From NCBI RefSeq assembly GCF_021729865.1, contig NZ_CP063400.1, positions 3,286,001 to 3,350,000 of the forward strand: a stretch of DNA of 64,000 nucleotides, given 5' to 3'. This document shows positions 8,426-17,458 of the stretch, piece by piece. Both the position numbers and the translations under genes were made by a program. The notes below the pieces were generated by a model. It made no database searches and was not told the DNA's origin. It saw nothing but the letters and a program-made list of their open reading frames with translations. Source of the DNA: Hydrogenophaga sp. SL48 (GTDB lineage Bacteria; Pseudomonadota; Gammaproteobacteria; Burkholderiales; Burkholderiaceae_C). The number at the start of each line of letters is the position of its first letter. Position 1 is the first letter of the stretch.

Positions 8426-9448
8426 TCATCCTTCTCGCGTACCCAGCAAGCCTTTGGGGCGGAAGATCAGGATCAGCACCAGGAACAAATAGGGCAGGAT
8501 CGGCGCCACCTGCGACAGCGTGAGCTTGAGCACCGAGTTGTCCTTCATGGCATCGGACAGCTGCATGCCGAACTGCTGCGCCACGCTGACGAAGGAGTGG
8601 TCGAGGCCCACGGCAAAGGTCTGGATCACACCGATCAGCACCGAGGCCAGGAAGGCGCCCGAGAGCGAGCCCATGCCGCCCACGACCACCACCACGAAGA
8701 TCACCGAACCGACCGTGGCCGCCATGTTGGGCTCGGTCACGAAGGTGCTGCCACCGATCACGCCCGCCAGACCGGCCAGGCCGGTGCCGGCGCCGAACAC
8801 CAGCATCAGCACGCGCGGCACGTTGTGGCCCAGGCTCTCCACCATCTCGGGGTGGGTCAGGGCGGCCTGGATCACCAGGCCGATGCGGGTGCGCGTGAGC
8901 AGCAGCCACAGGGCCACCAGCATCAGCAGCGCGACCAGCATCATGAAGGCGCGTGTGGCCGGAAACGGCGAGCAGATGGTGCCCGCCACGCTGCACACAT
9001 CACTGCCCACCGCGCCCCAGAACACCGAGAGCTGGTCCTGCGCGTCGTGCACCAGCGTGAAGGCCGGGCCGCGCAGCAGCTCGGGCGGCGTGAACTCCAC
9101 CGCCGTGCGGCCCCAGATCAGCTGCACCAGCTCCAGCACGATGTATGAGAGGCCGAAGGTGACCAGCAGCTCGGGCACGTGACCGAACTTGTGCACCCGG
9201 CGCAGGGTCAGGCGCTCAAACAGCGCGCCCAGCGCCCCCACCACCAGCGGTGCCACGATCAGCGCGGGCCAGAAGCCCACCAGCTGCGACACCGAGTAGC
9301 CGATGTAGGCACCCAGCATGTAAAAGCTGGCGTGCGCGAAATTGAGCACCCCCATCATGCTGAAGATGAGGGTGAGACCAGAGCTCAACATGAACAGCAG
9401 CAAGCCGTAGCTCACGCCGTTGAGCATGGAGATGATGAAGAACTCCAT
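8426..9448 (-). CDS. Branched-chain amino acid-type ABC permease (LivH-like)
   Basis: A 340-residue inner-membrane permease with LivH hallmarks: GLTLIFSMMGVLNFAHASFYMLGAYIG near the N-terminus and ALTHPEMVESLGHNVPRVLM in the cytoplasmic coupling loop (about 195-215). About eight hydrophobic segments are visible. It is slightly longer than the usual 290-310 residues because of a periplasmic insertion (about 115-160) containing paired cysteines (DVCSVAGTICS). It is the first permease gene of the operon, separated from the binding-protein gene by 230 bases that contain repeat copy B. Confidence 0.9.
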   Translation of the reverse strand: MEFFIISMLNGVSYGLLLFMLSSGLTLIFSMMGVLNFAHASFYMLGAYIGYSVSQLVGFWPALIVAPLVVGALGALFERLTLRRVHKFGHVPELLVTFGLSYIVLELVQLIWGRTAVEFTPPELLRGPAFTLVHDAQDQLSVFWGAVGSDVCSVAGTICSPFPATRAFMMLVALLMLVALWLLLTRTRIGLVIQAALTHPEMVESLGHNVPRVLMLVFGAGTGLAGLAGVIGGSTFVTEPNMAATVGSVIFVVVVVGGMGSLSGAFLASVLIGVIQTFAVGLDHSFVSVAQQFGMQLSDAMKDNSVLKLTLSQVAPILPYLFLVLILIFRPKGLLGTREG

Positions 9449-9589
9449 GGATCAGGCCTTTCGAGGGCGAAACGGGAGAAAGAGAATTCAAAAAAGAGAG
9501 CACCAAGCCGAGTATGGCCTGGCGATCTCGTCAACCTGATGCGATCAGAGCAGGAAGTTCAGGTGATTTTCCGGCGCGATGTGCCTTCA

Positions 9590-9674
9590 CCCAGAACGCG
9601 GCGGAACCGGCTCCGCCGGGCCGCACCGCGTTGCCCCCTTGAGGGGGTGACGCCGCAGGCGGCGCGGGGGTGGT
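9590..9674 (-). repeat. GC-rich palindromic dispersed repeat, copy B
   Basis: It lies five bases after the stop of the binding-protein gene and has, in minus-strand order, CGCCGCCTGCGGCG, CCCCCTCAAGGGGG and CCGGCGGAGCCGG. Each module can fold into a hairpin. It sits inside the liv operon between the binding protein and livH, where it could lower expression of the distal genes relative to the binding protein. That role is inference. Confidence 0.75.
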
Positions 9675-9678
9675 TCCT

Positions 9679-10911
9679 TTACCCTGGCCGTTTCATGTCG
9701 CAGCTCGTGGGCGTGCTGGACACGTAGGACGGGAACTCCTTCACCGGTGCCAGGGTCATGCCGGTGTTTTCCGGGCTGTAGGGGTGCTTCTTGTCGGCCT
9801 TCTGCCAGACGGTCAGGTACAGCGGCTGCTGCAGCTGGTGATCGTTCTTGCGCATCTCCACTTCGCCGTTGTAGTTGTTGACCTTCAGCCCCTCCATGGC
9901 GGACGCCACCTTCACCGGGTCGGTCGACTTGGCCTTGGCCATGGCGGCGCTCAGCACGTTGAACGCCGAGGGAATGGCGCCGGTGAACATGTCGTCCTTG
10001 TACTTGGTCTTGAAGTCGGCCATCCACTGGCCCATCTGGCCACCCATGTTGTAGTGCGAGTAGGCCACCTGGAACACCCTGCCTTCGCCACCCGTGCCCA
10101 GTGCGGTCGGGGTGCCGGTCACGCCGGTGTAGTAGGTGTAGAACTTGCCGGTGTAGCCGCCTTCGTTGGCGGCCTTGATCAGCAGCGCGAGGTCGGAGCC
10201 CCAGTTGCCGGTGATCACGGTGTCGGCGCCCGAGGCCTTGATCTTGGCGATGTAGGGCGCGAAGTCGCGCACCTGGGCCAGCGGGTGCAGGTCTTCGCCG
10301 ACCACCTTCACGTCCGGGCGCTTGCGGGTCAGGTTTTCCTTGGCGAACTTCGCCACCTGCTGTCCGTGCGAGTAGTTCTGGTTGAGCAGGTACACGTTCT
10401 TGACGTCCTTCTGGTCCTTCATGAAGGTCGTCATCGCCTCCATCTTCATGGAGGTGTCGGCGTCAAAACGGAAGTGCCAGTAACTGCACTTGCTGTTGGT
10501 GAAATCGGGGTCCACTGCGGCGTAGTTGAGGAAGATCACTTCCTTGCCGGGGTTGCGTTCGTTGTGCTTGTTCACCGCGTCGATCAGCGCACCGGCCACC
10601 GAGGAGCCGTTGCCCTGGGCGATGTAACGCACGCCCTGATCCAGCGCGGCCTTGAACGCGTTCAGGCTCTCGGCCGGGCTGAGCTTGTTGTCAAACGCCA
10701 CCATCTCGAACTTCGCGCCGGCCGGGTTGCTGGCGCTGAACTTCTCGGCAAAAAACTGCCAGCTGCGCATCTGGTTCATGCCCAGCGGCCCCATCAGGCC
10801 GGTCTGCGGGTCGATCAGCGCGATCTTGACGGTTTCGCCCTTCTGGGCATGTGCGCCCATCATGGTCAGAGACAGGGCGGCAATGGCGACAGATTGAAGG
10901 GCGAATTTCAC
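9679..10911 (-). CDS. ABC transporter periplasmic substrate-binding protein (Liv type)
   Basis: A 410-residue periplasmic binding protein with a Sec signal peptide (MKFALQSVAIAALSLTMMGAHA, cleavage after AHA, residue 22). The mature part begins with VKIALIDPQTGLMGPLG, the Periplas_BP_6 fold entry strand, and carries the ligand-pocket type segment YIAQGNGSSVAGALIDAV. It is paralogous to the next gene upstream, sharing NYAA-DP, KCS-WHFR, YLLNQNY-HGQQ and VITGNWGSD. A conserved cysteine pair (about residues 143 and 405) could form a disulphide. The ligand is unknown; the acyl-CoA gene context argues against simple leucine uptake. Confidence 0.88.
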   Translation of the reverse strand: MKFALQSVAIAALSLTMMGAHAQKGETVKIALIDPQTGLMGPLGMNQMRSWQFFAEKFSASNPAGAKFEMVAFDNKLSPAESLNAFKAALDQGVRYIAQGNGSSVAGALIDAVNKHNERNPGKEVIFLNYAAVDPDFTNSKCSYWHFRFDADTSMKMEAMTTFMKDQKDVKNVYLLNQNYSHGQQVAKFAKENLTRKRPDVKVVGEDLHPLAQVRDFAPYIAKIKASGADTVITGNWGSDLALLIKAANEGGYTGKFYTYYTGVTGTPTALGTGGEGRVFQVAYSHYNMGGQMGQWMADFKTKYKDDMFTGAIPSAFNVLSAAMAKAKSTDPVKVASAMEGLKVNNYNGEVEMRKNDHQLQQPLYLTVWQKADKKHPYSPENTGMTLAPVKEFPSYVSSTPTSCDMKRPG

Positions 10912-10955
10912 GTGAAGACTCCTTGAACGGGTAAAAACGTCAGCGTAGCCGCTAT

Positions 10956-11002
10956 GCCTGTGCCTCCCCTCAGGGATTGCCCCTACCCCCTATCGCACAG
11001 GC
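10956..11002 (-). promoter_or_regulatory. Long-range inverted repeat upstream of the liv-type operon
   Basis: The sequences GCCTGTGC (10956-10963) and GCACAGGC (10995-11002) form an 8-base inverted repeat around a C-rich loop containing CCCCTCAGGGATTGCCCC. It lies 45-91 bases upstream of the binding-protein start and could act in the leader or as a regulator site. No riboswitch class is recognised. Confidence 0.35.
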
Positions 11003-11046
11003 GACTGGACGGCGCTCCATCGGCCCTGCCCCCACGGCGTCCGGCG

Positions 11047-12297
11047 TCAGGGGCGCTCCATCTGGCAGGCACTGGGCCGGGCGATCTGAGCGGCGTTGAT
11101 GGCCATCACCGGGGCAAAGGTGTGTCCCGTGGCTTCGGCCGCGATCGGGAACCGGGCATCGGTTTTCTGCCAGCGCGACACGAACAATCCGGCCTGCAGC
11201 TGGTGGTCCTCGGCACGCAGGGTGACCGGGCCATTGGCCCCCTCGAAGCCCCATCCGCTGAGCGCCCTGGCCACCGCCAGCGGCTCGATCGAACGGGCGC
11301 GAACCATCGCGTCACGCAGCATCACAAGGCCATCGTGGCTGGACGACACCACGAAGTCTTCGCCATGACGGACACGGAATGCCGCAGCCACGCGCCCGAG
11401 CTCGCCGCCGGTGTTGCTGTGGGTCTGGGCCACCTGGTACACGGGGAAACCGACCGTGCCCGCCGCCAGTTCCGTCGGCACGCCTTTGAGCGCAGGGTAG
11501 TAGGCCAGCAGGGGCAGGGTCGACTTCTGTGCCTGCAAGGAGCGCACCAGGTTGACCATGTCGCTCCCCCAGTTCCCGGTCACCAGCGCCTGCGCGCCCG
11601 ACGCACGGATGCGGTCGACCTGCGGCTTGAAGTCCCGGACGAGAAACGGCGCGTGAAACTCGTCACCCACCACCTCGATGGGCAAGCGGCTCGCGGCGAC
11701 GGCCTCGCGGAAGAAGCGCGAGAACTGCTGGCCATGTGCGTAGTTCTGGTTCAGCAGGTACACCTTGCGGATCTCGGGCTGCTGCTCGAGAAACAACATG
11801 AGTGCCCGCATCTTCATCGCCGTGTCCGGCTCGATGCGAAAGTGCCAGAAGCTGCATTTTTCGCTGGTCAGCGCGGGGTCCATCGCGGCGTAGTTGAGCA
11901 GCAGCACCGACTTGTGCGGCAGGCGCTGGTTGTGGCGCGTGATCGCGTCGGACAGCGCGGCCGTCACCCCCGATCCGTTGCCCTGAACGACATAACGGAA
12001 GCCCTGATCGATGGCCGCCTTCAGCACGTTCAGGCTTTCGCGTGGCGAGCCCTTGTTGTCGAAACCGGCGATCACGAACCGCACACCGGTTCGGTCTTCA
12101 CTGTCGTTCAGGCGTTGGGCCACGAACTGCCAGCTCTTGAGGCTGTTGTGGCCGATGTCCGCGGCCGGCCCGGACAGCGGATCGATGAAGGCGATGCGCA
12201 CCGCCTGACCCTGCTGGGCACCAACGGACAGCGGCGCCAGCGCCAGACAGAACAGGCCGAGCAGCCGCCGCGTCCAACGCGCCAACGAAACGCTCAC
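11047..12297 (-). CDS. Second Liv-type substrate-binding protein, coupled to acyl-CoA synthetase
   Basis: A 416-residue paralogue of the preceding binding protein, with a Sec signal peptide (basic [11 protein letters not shown], hydrophobic core, cleavage near VGAQ). It starts with GTG inside the stop region of the acyl-CoA synthetase gene (a GTGA overlap), so it is translated as part of that operon rather than with permeases. It retains the KCSFWHFR and VTGNWGSD segments of its paralogue but is otherwise diverged. It may feed the same LivHMGF transporter with another ligand. That is inferred from paralogy only. Confidence 0.85.
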   Translation of the reverse strand: MSVSLARWTRRLLGLFCLALAPLSVGAQQGQAVRIAFIDPLSGPAADIGHNSLKSWQFVAQRLNDSEDRTGVRFVIAGFDNKGSPRESLNVLKAAIDQGFRYVVQGNGSGVTAALSDAITRHNQRLPHKSVLLLNYAAMDPALTSEKCSFWHFRIEPDTAMKMRALMLFLEQQPEIRKVYLLNQNYAHGQQFSRFFREAVAASRLPIEVVGDEFHAPFLVRDFKPQVDRIRASGAQALVTGNWGSDMVNLVRSLQAQKSTLPLLAYYPALKGVPTELAAGTVGFPVYQVAQTHSNTGGELGRVAAAFRVRHGEDFVVSSSHDGLVMLRDAMVRARSIEPLAVARALSGWGFEGANGPVTLRAEDHQLQAGLFVSRWQKTDARFPIAAEATGHTFAPVMAINAAQIARPSACQMERP

Positions 12298-13937
12298 AGC
12301 CCGGGCAGCACGTAGTCCTTGAGCTGCTGGCGCAGCGTCATCTTCTGCATCTTGCCGGTGGCGCCGAGCGGGATCGCGTCGACGAACACCACGTCATCCG
12401 GCACCTGCCACTTGGCGATCTTGCCTTCGTAGAACGCCAGCAATTCCTCGCGCGTCACCTCGGCGCCGGGCTTCTTCATCACCACCACGATCGGGCGCTC
12501 GTCCCACTTGGGGTGCTTCATGCCGACGCAGGCCGCCATGGCCACGGCCGGGTGGGCCATGGCGATGTTCTCCACGTCGATGGAGCTGATCCACTCACCG
12601 CCGGACTTGATCACGTCCTTGCTGCGGTCGGTGATCTGCATGAAACCGTCGGCGTCGATGGTGGCCACGTCGCCGGTGGGGAACCAGCCCTTGCCCGCGT
12701 CGTCGTAGCGCAGCGGGTCGCCGCCCTCGCCCTTGAAATAGCTCGCGATGATCCACGGCCCGCGCACCAGCAGGTCGCCGTAGGCCTTGCCGTCCCAGGG
12801 CAGTTCGTTGCCGGATTCGTCCACGATCTTCATGTCCACGCCATAGACCGCGCGGCCCTGCTTGAGGCGCACCTTGAGCTGCTCTTCGGCGGGCAGCACC
12901 AGCTGCGCGTTCTTCAACGTGCAGACCGTGCCCAGCGGCGACATCTCGGTCATGCCCCAGGCGTGCAGCACCTCGACGCCGTAGGTGTCATTGAAGGCGT
13001 TGATCATGGCCGGCGGGCAGGCCGAGCCGCCGATCACCGTGCGCTTCATGGTGGAGAAACGCAGGTTGTTCTGCTGCATGTGGCCCAGCAGCATCTGCCA
13101 CACCGTGGGCACGCCCGCAGCCATGCTGACCTTTTCGGATTCGATCAGTTCGTAGACCGATTTGCCGTCCATCGCCGGGCCGGGGAACACCAGCTTGCAG
13201 CCCACGGCCGCGGCCGAGTACGGCAGGCCCCAGGCGTTGACGTGGAACATCGGCACCACCGGCAGGATGCTGTCGCGCGCCGAGCAGCCCAGCGCGTCGG
13301 GCAGCGCCGCGCCGTAGGCGTGCAGCAGCGTGGAGCGGTGCGAATACAACGCGGCCTTGGGGTTGCCCGTGGTGCCGCTCGTGTAGCACATGCTCGATGC
13401 GCTGTTTTCGTCCAGGTCGGGCCAGAGGTATTTTTCGGACTGCGAACCCATCCAGGCCTCGTAGCTCACCAGCCCGGGCAGACCGCTGTCGGCCGGCAGC
13501 TTGTCGGCGTCGCACAGTGCGATCCAGTGTTTCACCCCCGGGCATTTGCCCGCCACCGCCTGCACCAGCGGCAGGAAGCTCATGTCGAAACAGATCGCGC
13601 GGTCGTCGGCGTGGTTGACGATCCAGGCCAGCTGTTCGGGGTGCAGGCGCGGGTTGAGCGTGTGCAGCACGCGGCCGGTGCCGCTGACGCCGAAATACAG
13701 TTCCAGGTGGCGGTAGCCGTTCCAGGCCAGCGTGGCCACGCGGTCGCCAAAGGCGAGGTGCAGGCTGTCGAGCGCATTGGCCACCTGGCGCGCGCGCCGC
13801 GAAACCTGCCCCCAGGTGCTGCGGTGGATGTCGCCTTCGACGCGACGGGAAACGATTTCGGTGCTGCCGTGGTGGCGCTCGGCGTGGGTAATGAGCGACG
13901 AGATCAGCAGCGGTTGGCTTTGCATCTGTCCCAGCAT
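12294..13937 (-). CDS. AMP-dependent acyl-CoA synthetase (fatty-acid / DmdB-like)
   Basis: A 547-residue ANL-superfamily acyl-CoA ligase that activates a carboxylic acid through an acyl-AMP. The phosphate-binding loop is [16 protein letters not shown] (about 182-197); [10 protein letters not shown] (A5-type), [20 protein letters not shown] and the catalytic lysine region [12 protein letters not shown] at the C-terminus are all intact. The start at 13937 has AAGGAG upstream. The overall pattern resembles medium/long-chain and methylthiopropionate CoA ligases. It shares an operator-like sequence with the fadB-like gene and likely supplies its substrate. Confidence 0.9.
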   Translation of the reverse strand: MLGQMQSQPLLISSLITHAERHHGSTEIVSRRVEGDIHRSTWGQVSRRARQVANALDSLHLAFGDRVATLAWNGYRHLELYFGVSGTGRVLHTLNPRLHPEQLAWIVNHADDRAICFDMSFLPLVQAVAGKCPGVKHWIALCDADKLPADSGLPGLVSYEAWMGSQSEKYLWPDLDENSASSMCYTSGTTGNPKAALYSHRSTLLHAYGAALPDALGCSARDSILPVVPMFHVNAWGLPYSAAAVGCKLVFPGPAMDGKSVYELIESEKVSMAAGVPTVWQMLLGHMQQNNLRFSTMKRTVIGGSACPPAMINAFNDTYGVEVLHAWGMTEMSPLGTVCTLKNAQLVLPAEEQLKVRLKQGRAVYGVDMKIVDESGNELPWDGKAYGDLLVRGPWIIASYFKGEGGDPLRYDDAGKGWFPTGDVATIDADGFMQITDRSKDVIKSGGEWISSIDVENIAMAHPAVAMAACVGMKHPKWDERPIVVVMKKPGAEVTREELLAFYEGKIAKWQVPDDVVFVDAIPLGATGKMQKMTLRQQLKDYVLPGL

Positions 13938-13965
13938 GGGAGGTCTCCTTGGATCGGGTTTCTGT

Positions 13966-13983
13966 AAAAACGAACGGTCGTGC
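13966..13983 (-). promoter_or_regulatory. Candidate TetR-type operator upstream of acyl-CoA synthetase
   Basis: This is the second exact copy of the 18-base dyad-containing sequence found at 5510-5528, 29 bases before the synthetase ATG. It ties the synthetase/binding-protein unit and the fadB/thiolase unit to one presumed repressor. Confidence 0.6.
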
Positions 13984-14137
13984 ACAAATTCACCCAGCAT
14001 CATGCCTCAACCGACAGCGCCCTTCATAGCGGGTTGCTCCCGATAGCCGACCCGAGAGGGGGTTCAAGTCATCCGGGGGACAATGTTCCATCGCCCTGCA
14101 ACTTGCAACGCCCCACGCGGGCCTTTCGGAGATGCCC

Positions 14138-14548
14138 ATGAGCACGTTCCCTGTCCAGAAAACCGATGCCGAATGGCGCGCCCTGCTCGCCGAAAAAGGC
14201 GCCGAACCGGCGGCCTTCGAGGTCACGCGCAAGGCCCACACCGAGCGCCCCTTCACGGGCAAGTACGAAACCGTGTGGGCCGACGGCAGCTACCACTGCG
14301 TCTGCTGCGGCAACACGCTGTTCGACGCCGGCACCAAGTTCGACGCCGGCTGCGGCTGGCCCAGCTTCTCGCAGGCCGTCCCCGGCGCCATCACCGAAAT
14401 CACCGACCGCAGCCACGGCATGGTGCGCGTGGAAACCGTGTGCAGCCAGTGCGGCGCGCACCTCGGCCATGTGTTCGAGGACGGGCCGACGCCCACCGGT
14501 CTGCGCTACTGCATGAACTCCGCCTCGCTTGAACTGCAGCCCAAATAA
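14138..14548 (+). CDS. msrB: Peptide-methionine (R)-S-oxide reductase MsrB
   Basis: A 136-residue MsrB that reduces methionine-R-sulfoxide in proteins, here predicted cytoplasmic. Zinc ligands are C54/C57 and C102/C105 (two CxxC pairs), the catalytic cysteine is C125 in RYCMNSASL, and GCGWPSF and GHVFEDGP are family blocks. The ATG at 14138 is preferred over one at 14132 because the CGGAG motif is then about 8 bases away. It is followed 18 bases later by cysK, a plausible sulfur/oxidative-stress pairing. Confidence 0.95.
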   Translation: MSTFPVQKTDAEWRALLAEKGAEPAAFEVTRKAHTERPFTGKYETVWADGSYHCVCCGNTLFDAGTKFDAGCGWPSFSQAVPGAITEITDRSHGMVRVETVCSQCGAHLGHVFEDGPTPTGLRYCMNSASLELQPK

Positions 14549-14566
14549 ACCCCGAAGGAACCCGAC

Positions 14567-15487
14567 ATGAAAGCCCAGAACATCCTCCAGACCATTGGAC
14601 AGACGCCCCACATCCGCATCAACAAGCTGTTTGCCGGCGCCACGCAGCAGGTGTGGATCAAGTCCGAGCGCAGCAACCCCGGTGGCTCGATCAAGGACCG
14701 CATCGCCCTGTCAATGGTCGAAGACGCGGAGGCCTCGGGCGCACTGAAGCCGGGCGGCACCATCGTCGAGCCCACCTCGGGCAACACCGGCATCGGCCTG
14801 GCCATGGTGGCCGCCGTCAAGGGCTACAAGCTGGTGCTGGTGATGCCCGACAGCATGTCGGTCGAACGCCGCCGCCTGATGCTGGCCTACGGCGCCAGCT
14901 TCGACCTGACGCCGCGCGAGAAAGGCATGAAGGGCTCGATCGCGCGCGCGCAGGAGATCGTGGCGAGCACACCCGGCGCCTGGATGCCCATGCAGTTCGA
15001 CAACCCGGCCAACACCGAGGTGCACGCGAAAACCACGGCACAGGAGATCATGGCCGACTTCCCCGAGGGCATCGACGCCCTGATCACGGGCGTGGGCACG
15101 GGCGGCCACATCAGCGGCTGCGCCCGCGTGCTCAAGGCGAAATGGCCCCAGCTCAAGGTCTACGCGGTGGAACCCTCGGCCTCGCCGGTGATCTCCGGCG
15201 GCAACCCCTCGCCGCACCCGATCCAGGGCATTGGAGCGGGCTTCATCCCGGGCAACCTCGACACCGCGCTGCTGGACGGCGTGATCCAGGTGGACGCCGA
15301 GCCGGCCCGCGAGATGGCGCGGCGCTGCGCCAGCGAAGAAGGCATGCTGGTCGGCATTTCGTCGGGCGCCACGCTGGCGGCCATCGCGCAGAAGCTGCCC
15401 GAGCTGGCGGCCAACGCCGTGGTGCTCGGCTTCAACTACGACACCGGTGAGCGTTACCTGTCGGTCGAAGGCTTCCTGCCCGCCTGA
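14567..15487 (+). CDS. cysK: Cysteine synthase (O-acetylserine sulfhydrylase)
   Basis: This 306-residue PLP enzyme makes cysteine from O-acetylserine and sulfide. The PLP lysine is in NPGGSIKDR (about residue 43), the substrate loop is PTSGNTGIG (about 68-76), the phosphate cup [10 protein letters not shown] lies near 177, and ISSGATLAA near the C-terminus closes the site. Overall it is closer to CysK than to CysM, but assignment between the two isoforms from sequence reading alone is not absolute. It probably forms an operon with msrB and slyX. Confidence 0.9.
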   Translation: MKAQNILQTIGQTPHIRINKLFAGATQQVWIKSERSNPGGSIKDRIALSMVEDAEASGALKPGGTIVEPTSGNTGIGLAMVAAVKGYKLVLVMPDSMSVERRRLMLAYGASFDLTPREKGMKGSIARAQEIVASTPGAWMPMQFDNPANTEVHAKTTAQEIMADFPEGIDALITGVGTGGHISGCARVLKAKWPQLKVYAVEPSASPVISGGNPSPHPIQGIGAGFIPGNLDTALLDGVIQVDAEPAREMARRCASEEGMLVGISSGATLAAIAQKLPELAANAVVLGFNYDTGERYLSVEGFLPA

Positions 15488-15504
15488 GCGCGCGAGACGT
15501 CCCC

Positions 15505-15717
15505 ATGACCGACCGCACCGACGAGCGCCTCACGCAGCTTGAAATCAAGCAGAGCTACACCGAAGACCTGCTCGACACGCTCAACGACATGGTGGTGAAG
15601 CAGCAGGACCAGATCGACCTGCTGCTGCGCGAGCTGGTGCAGCTGCGCCGGCAGGCGAGCGACGACGGGATGCCGCGCCAGCGCTCGCTGCGCGACGAGC
15701 TGCCGCCACACTACTGA
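15505..15717 (+). CDS. slyX: SlyX family protein
   Basis: A 70-residue SlyX-like protein: an N-terminal coiled coil (about 5-50, with ERLTQLEIKQSYTEDLLDTLN) and the typical short C-terminal tail ending LPPHY. It is 18 bases after cysK. SlyX was found next to slyD in enteric bacteria, but its function is not defined and slyD is not adjacent here. Confidence 0.85.
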   Translation: MTDRTDERLTQLEIKQSYTEDLLDTLNDMVVKQQDQIDLLLRELVQLRRQASDDGMPRQRSLRDELPPHY

Positions 15718-15738
15718 AACCCGGGATCGGCGGGCGAA

Positions 15739-16467
15739 CTACGCGGCCACCGCTTCGCTGCGCTCGATCTCGCGCACGGTGCCGTGTTCCAGCCGGAAGA
15801 AGCGGTTGCAATAGCGGTCGACCAGCTTGTTGTTGTGGGTCGCGAAGACAAAAATGCCCACGCTCTGCAGCAGCGCTTCCATGCGCTTTTTTGCGTTGAC
15901 CTGGAACTCGGCATCGCCCATGCCGAAGATCTCGTCCACCAGCAGGATGTCGGGTTTCACGGTGGTGGCCACCGCGAACATGAGCCGGGTCGACATGCCC
16001 GACGAGTAGGTGCGCACCGGCAGCTCCAGGAATTCGCCCAATTGGCAGAACTCCTCGATGTCGGCGGTGTGCGCCTCGATCTCTTTCAGGCTCATGCCGA
16101 GCAACACCCCCATGCGCGTGATGTTCTCGTAGCCCGACAACTCACCGTCGATGCCCGCGCCCAGTTCCAGCATGGTCGACACCCGGCCCTCGCGCTCGAT
16201 GGTGCCCGAGATCGGGGTGTAGACCCCGGCCAGGGTGCGCAGCATGGTGCTCTTGCCCGCGCCGTTGTGACCGATCAGGGCCACCGCGTCGCCGTTTTTC
16301 AGCTCGAACGACACGTCCTTGAGCGCGGTCACCACGTTGACCTGCCCGGCTTCGCTCTCGATGCGACCGCCCGTGCTGACCCGCACCAGGTGGTTGCGCA
16401 ATGAAAAGCTCCGGCTGTTGTACACCGGGTACTGCACCGTCACGTTCGACAGGGAAAGGCGTGCCAT
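15739..16467 (-). CDS. Polysaccharide/teichoic-type ABC exporter ATPase (KpsT/Wzt-like)
   Basis: A 242-residue ATPase of the capsule/O-antigen exporter class. Walker A is GHNGAGKST (about residue 68), the signature is YSSGMSTRL, and Walker B LLVDEIFGMGDAEF carries the GD(A)EF extension typical of Wzt/KpsT. The carbohydrate-binding C-terminal domain of long Wzt proteins is absent. It lies three bases after the permease gene. No glycosyltransferases flank the pair, so the exported glycan must be made elsewhere. Confidence 0.88.
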   Translation of the reverse strand: MARLSLSNVTVQYPVYNSRSFSLRNHLVRVSTGGRIESEAGQVNVVTALKDVSFELKNGDAVALIGHNGAGKSTMLRTLAGVYTPISGTIEREGRVSTMLELGAGIDGELSGYENITRMGVLLGMSLKEIEAHTADIEEFCQLGEFLELPVRTYSSGMSTRLMFAVATTVKPDILLVDEIFGMGDAEFQVNAKKRMEALLQSVGIFVFATHNNKLVDRYCNRFFRLEHGTVREIERSEAVAA

Positions 16468-16470
16468 GAA

Positions 16471-17274
16471 TCAGATCCAGAACGCGATGCGATCGCGCTT
16501 TTTGTTGAACAGCCAGAACGCCAGCAGCGAGCCGCCGAGCAACAGGGCCAGGTTGACCCAGATGACGAAGAGCGGCGGGGCATGCCCCAGCAAGGGCGAG
16601 CGCACCAGCTCGATGCCGTGGGACAGCGGGTTGAACCAGAGGATGCGCTCGCTGAACGGCAGGTAGTTGGGCCGGTAGAACACCGGGCTGATGAACATCA
16701 GCAGCGGCAGCACCGCGCCAACGATGTGCTCCAGGTCGCGGAACCGCGCGCCCAGCACGCTGATCAGCACGCTGATCCAGAACAGGTTGGCAATCAGCAG
16801 CGCCAGGGCCGGCACCACCAGCAGGGTGGCCCAGCTCACGGGCACGCGGTACACCAGCGCGACGATGAGGAAGATGGGGAGGTTGTGCAACAGGTTCACC
16901 ACGTGCCGCATCAACAGCTGCGGCGGGTAGATGCTCAGCGGCAGGCTCAGGTTGCGGATGATGGACGCCTGGCGCACATAGACCGTGGTGGACTCGCTCA
17001 GCACACCGGCGATGAATTGCCACAGGATCAGGCCGCCCGTCAGCGTCGGCACGAACTGTGCGGCGGGCACGTTCATCAGCTCGCTCCAGAGCAGCCCCAG
17101 GCCCATGGAGCCGACGGCCGTGCCCAGCGTGAGCCACAAGGGCCCGAGCACGCTGCGCTTGTAGCGTGCGCGCACATCGCTCAGGGCCATGAAACTGATG
17201 ATGGGCCAGCACTTCAGGCCGGCCGTGAAATCGAGGATGGCGGGCCATTGCCGCCAACCCTTGCCTGCACTCAT
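16471..17274 (-). CDS. Polysaccharide-type ABC-2 exporter permease (KpsM/Wzm-like)
   Basis: A 267-residue ABC-2 permease with about six membrane segments, an amphipathic N-terminus and the conserved entry DVRARYKRSVLGPLWLTLGTAV found in Wzm/TagG/KpsM proteins. The region ISPVFYRPNYLPFSERILWFNPLSHGIELVR matches the loop before the last membrane pair. With the following ATPase it forms a complete inner-membrane glycan flippase/exporter. The 184 bases upstream hold only a stem-loop of the neighbouring gene. Confidence 0.88.
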   Translation of the reverse strand: MSAGKGWRQWPAILDFTAGLKCWPIISFMALSDVRARYKRSVLGPLWLTLGTAVGSMGLGLLWSELMNVPAAQFVPTLTGGLILWQFIAGVLSESTTVYVRQASIIRNLSLPLSIYPPQLLMRHVVNLLHNLPIFLIVALVYRVPVSWATLLVVPALALLIANLFWISVLISVLGARFRDLEHIVGAVLPLLMFISPVFYRPNYLPFSERILWFNPLSHGIELVRSPLLGHAPPLFVIWVNLALLLGGSLLAFWLFNKKRDRIAFWI

Positions 17275-17369
17275 GGAAATACCTCGTTCTGGTCGGCTGC
17301 CCCGACGCTGGTGTGCGCTGGCATGGGGGTCGCGCCAACGTCCTGCTCCCAGGGCTTCCCGTCACAAAC

Positions 17370-17394
17370 GGTGGCATCACCACACGATGCCACC
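17370..17394 (-). terminator. Stem-loop downstream of the Gdt1-like gene
   Basis: A perfect 9-base stem (GGTGGCATC / GATGCCACC) with a 7-base loop lies 65 bases past the stop of the minus-strand Gdt1-like gene. The following minus-strand bases, CGTTTGTG, are a poor U-tract, so intrinsic termination is possible but weak. Confidence 0.4.
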
Positions 17395-17458
17395 GACCGA
17401 TCCGGGACCTCGGGAGAGGCTATCACAGGCCTGCCGGGCCGATGGCGCTGCAAACGCA

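Noticed and set aside
14004..14137. Riboswitch or small gene in the acs-msrB divergent region
   Set aside because: Only weak short dyads (for example TGCAACTTGCA near 14097) are seen; nothing matches a known class and no ORF with a Shine-Dalgarno fits.
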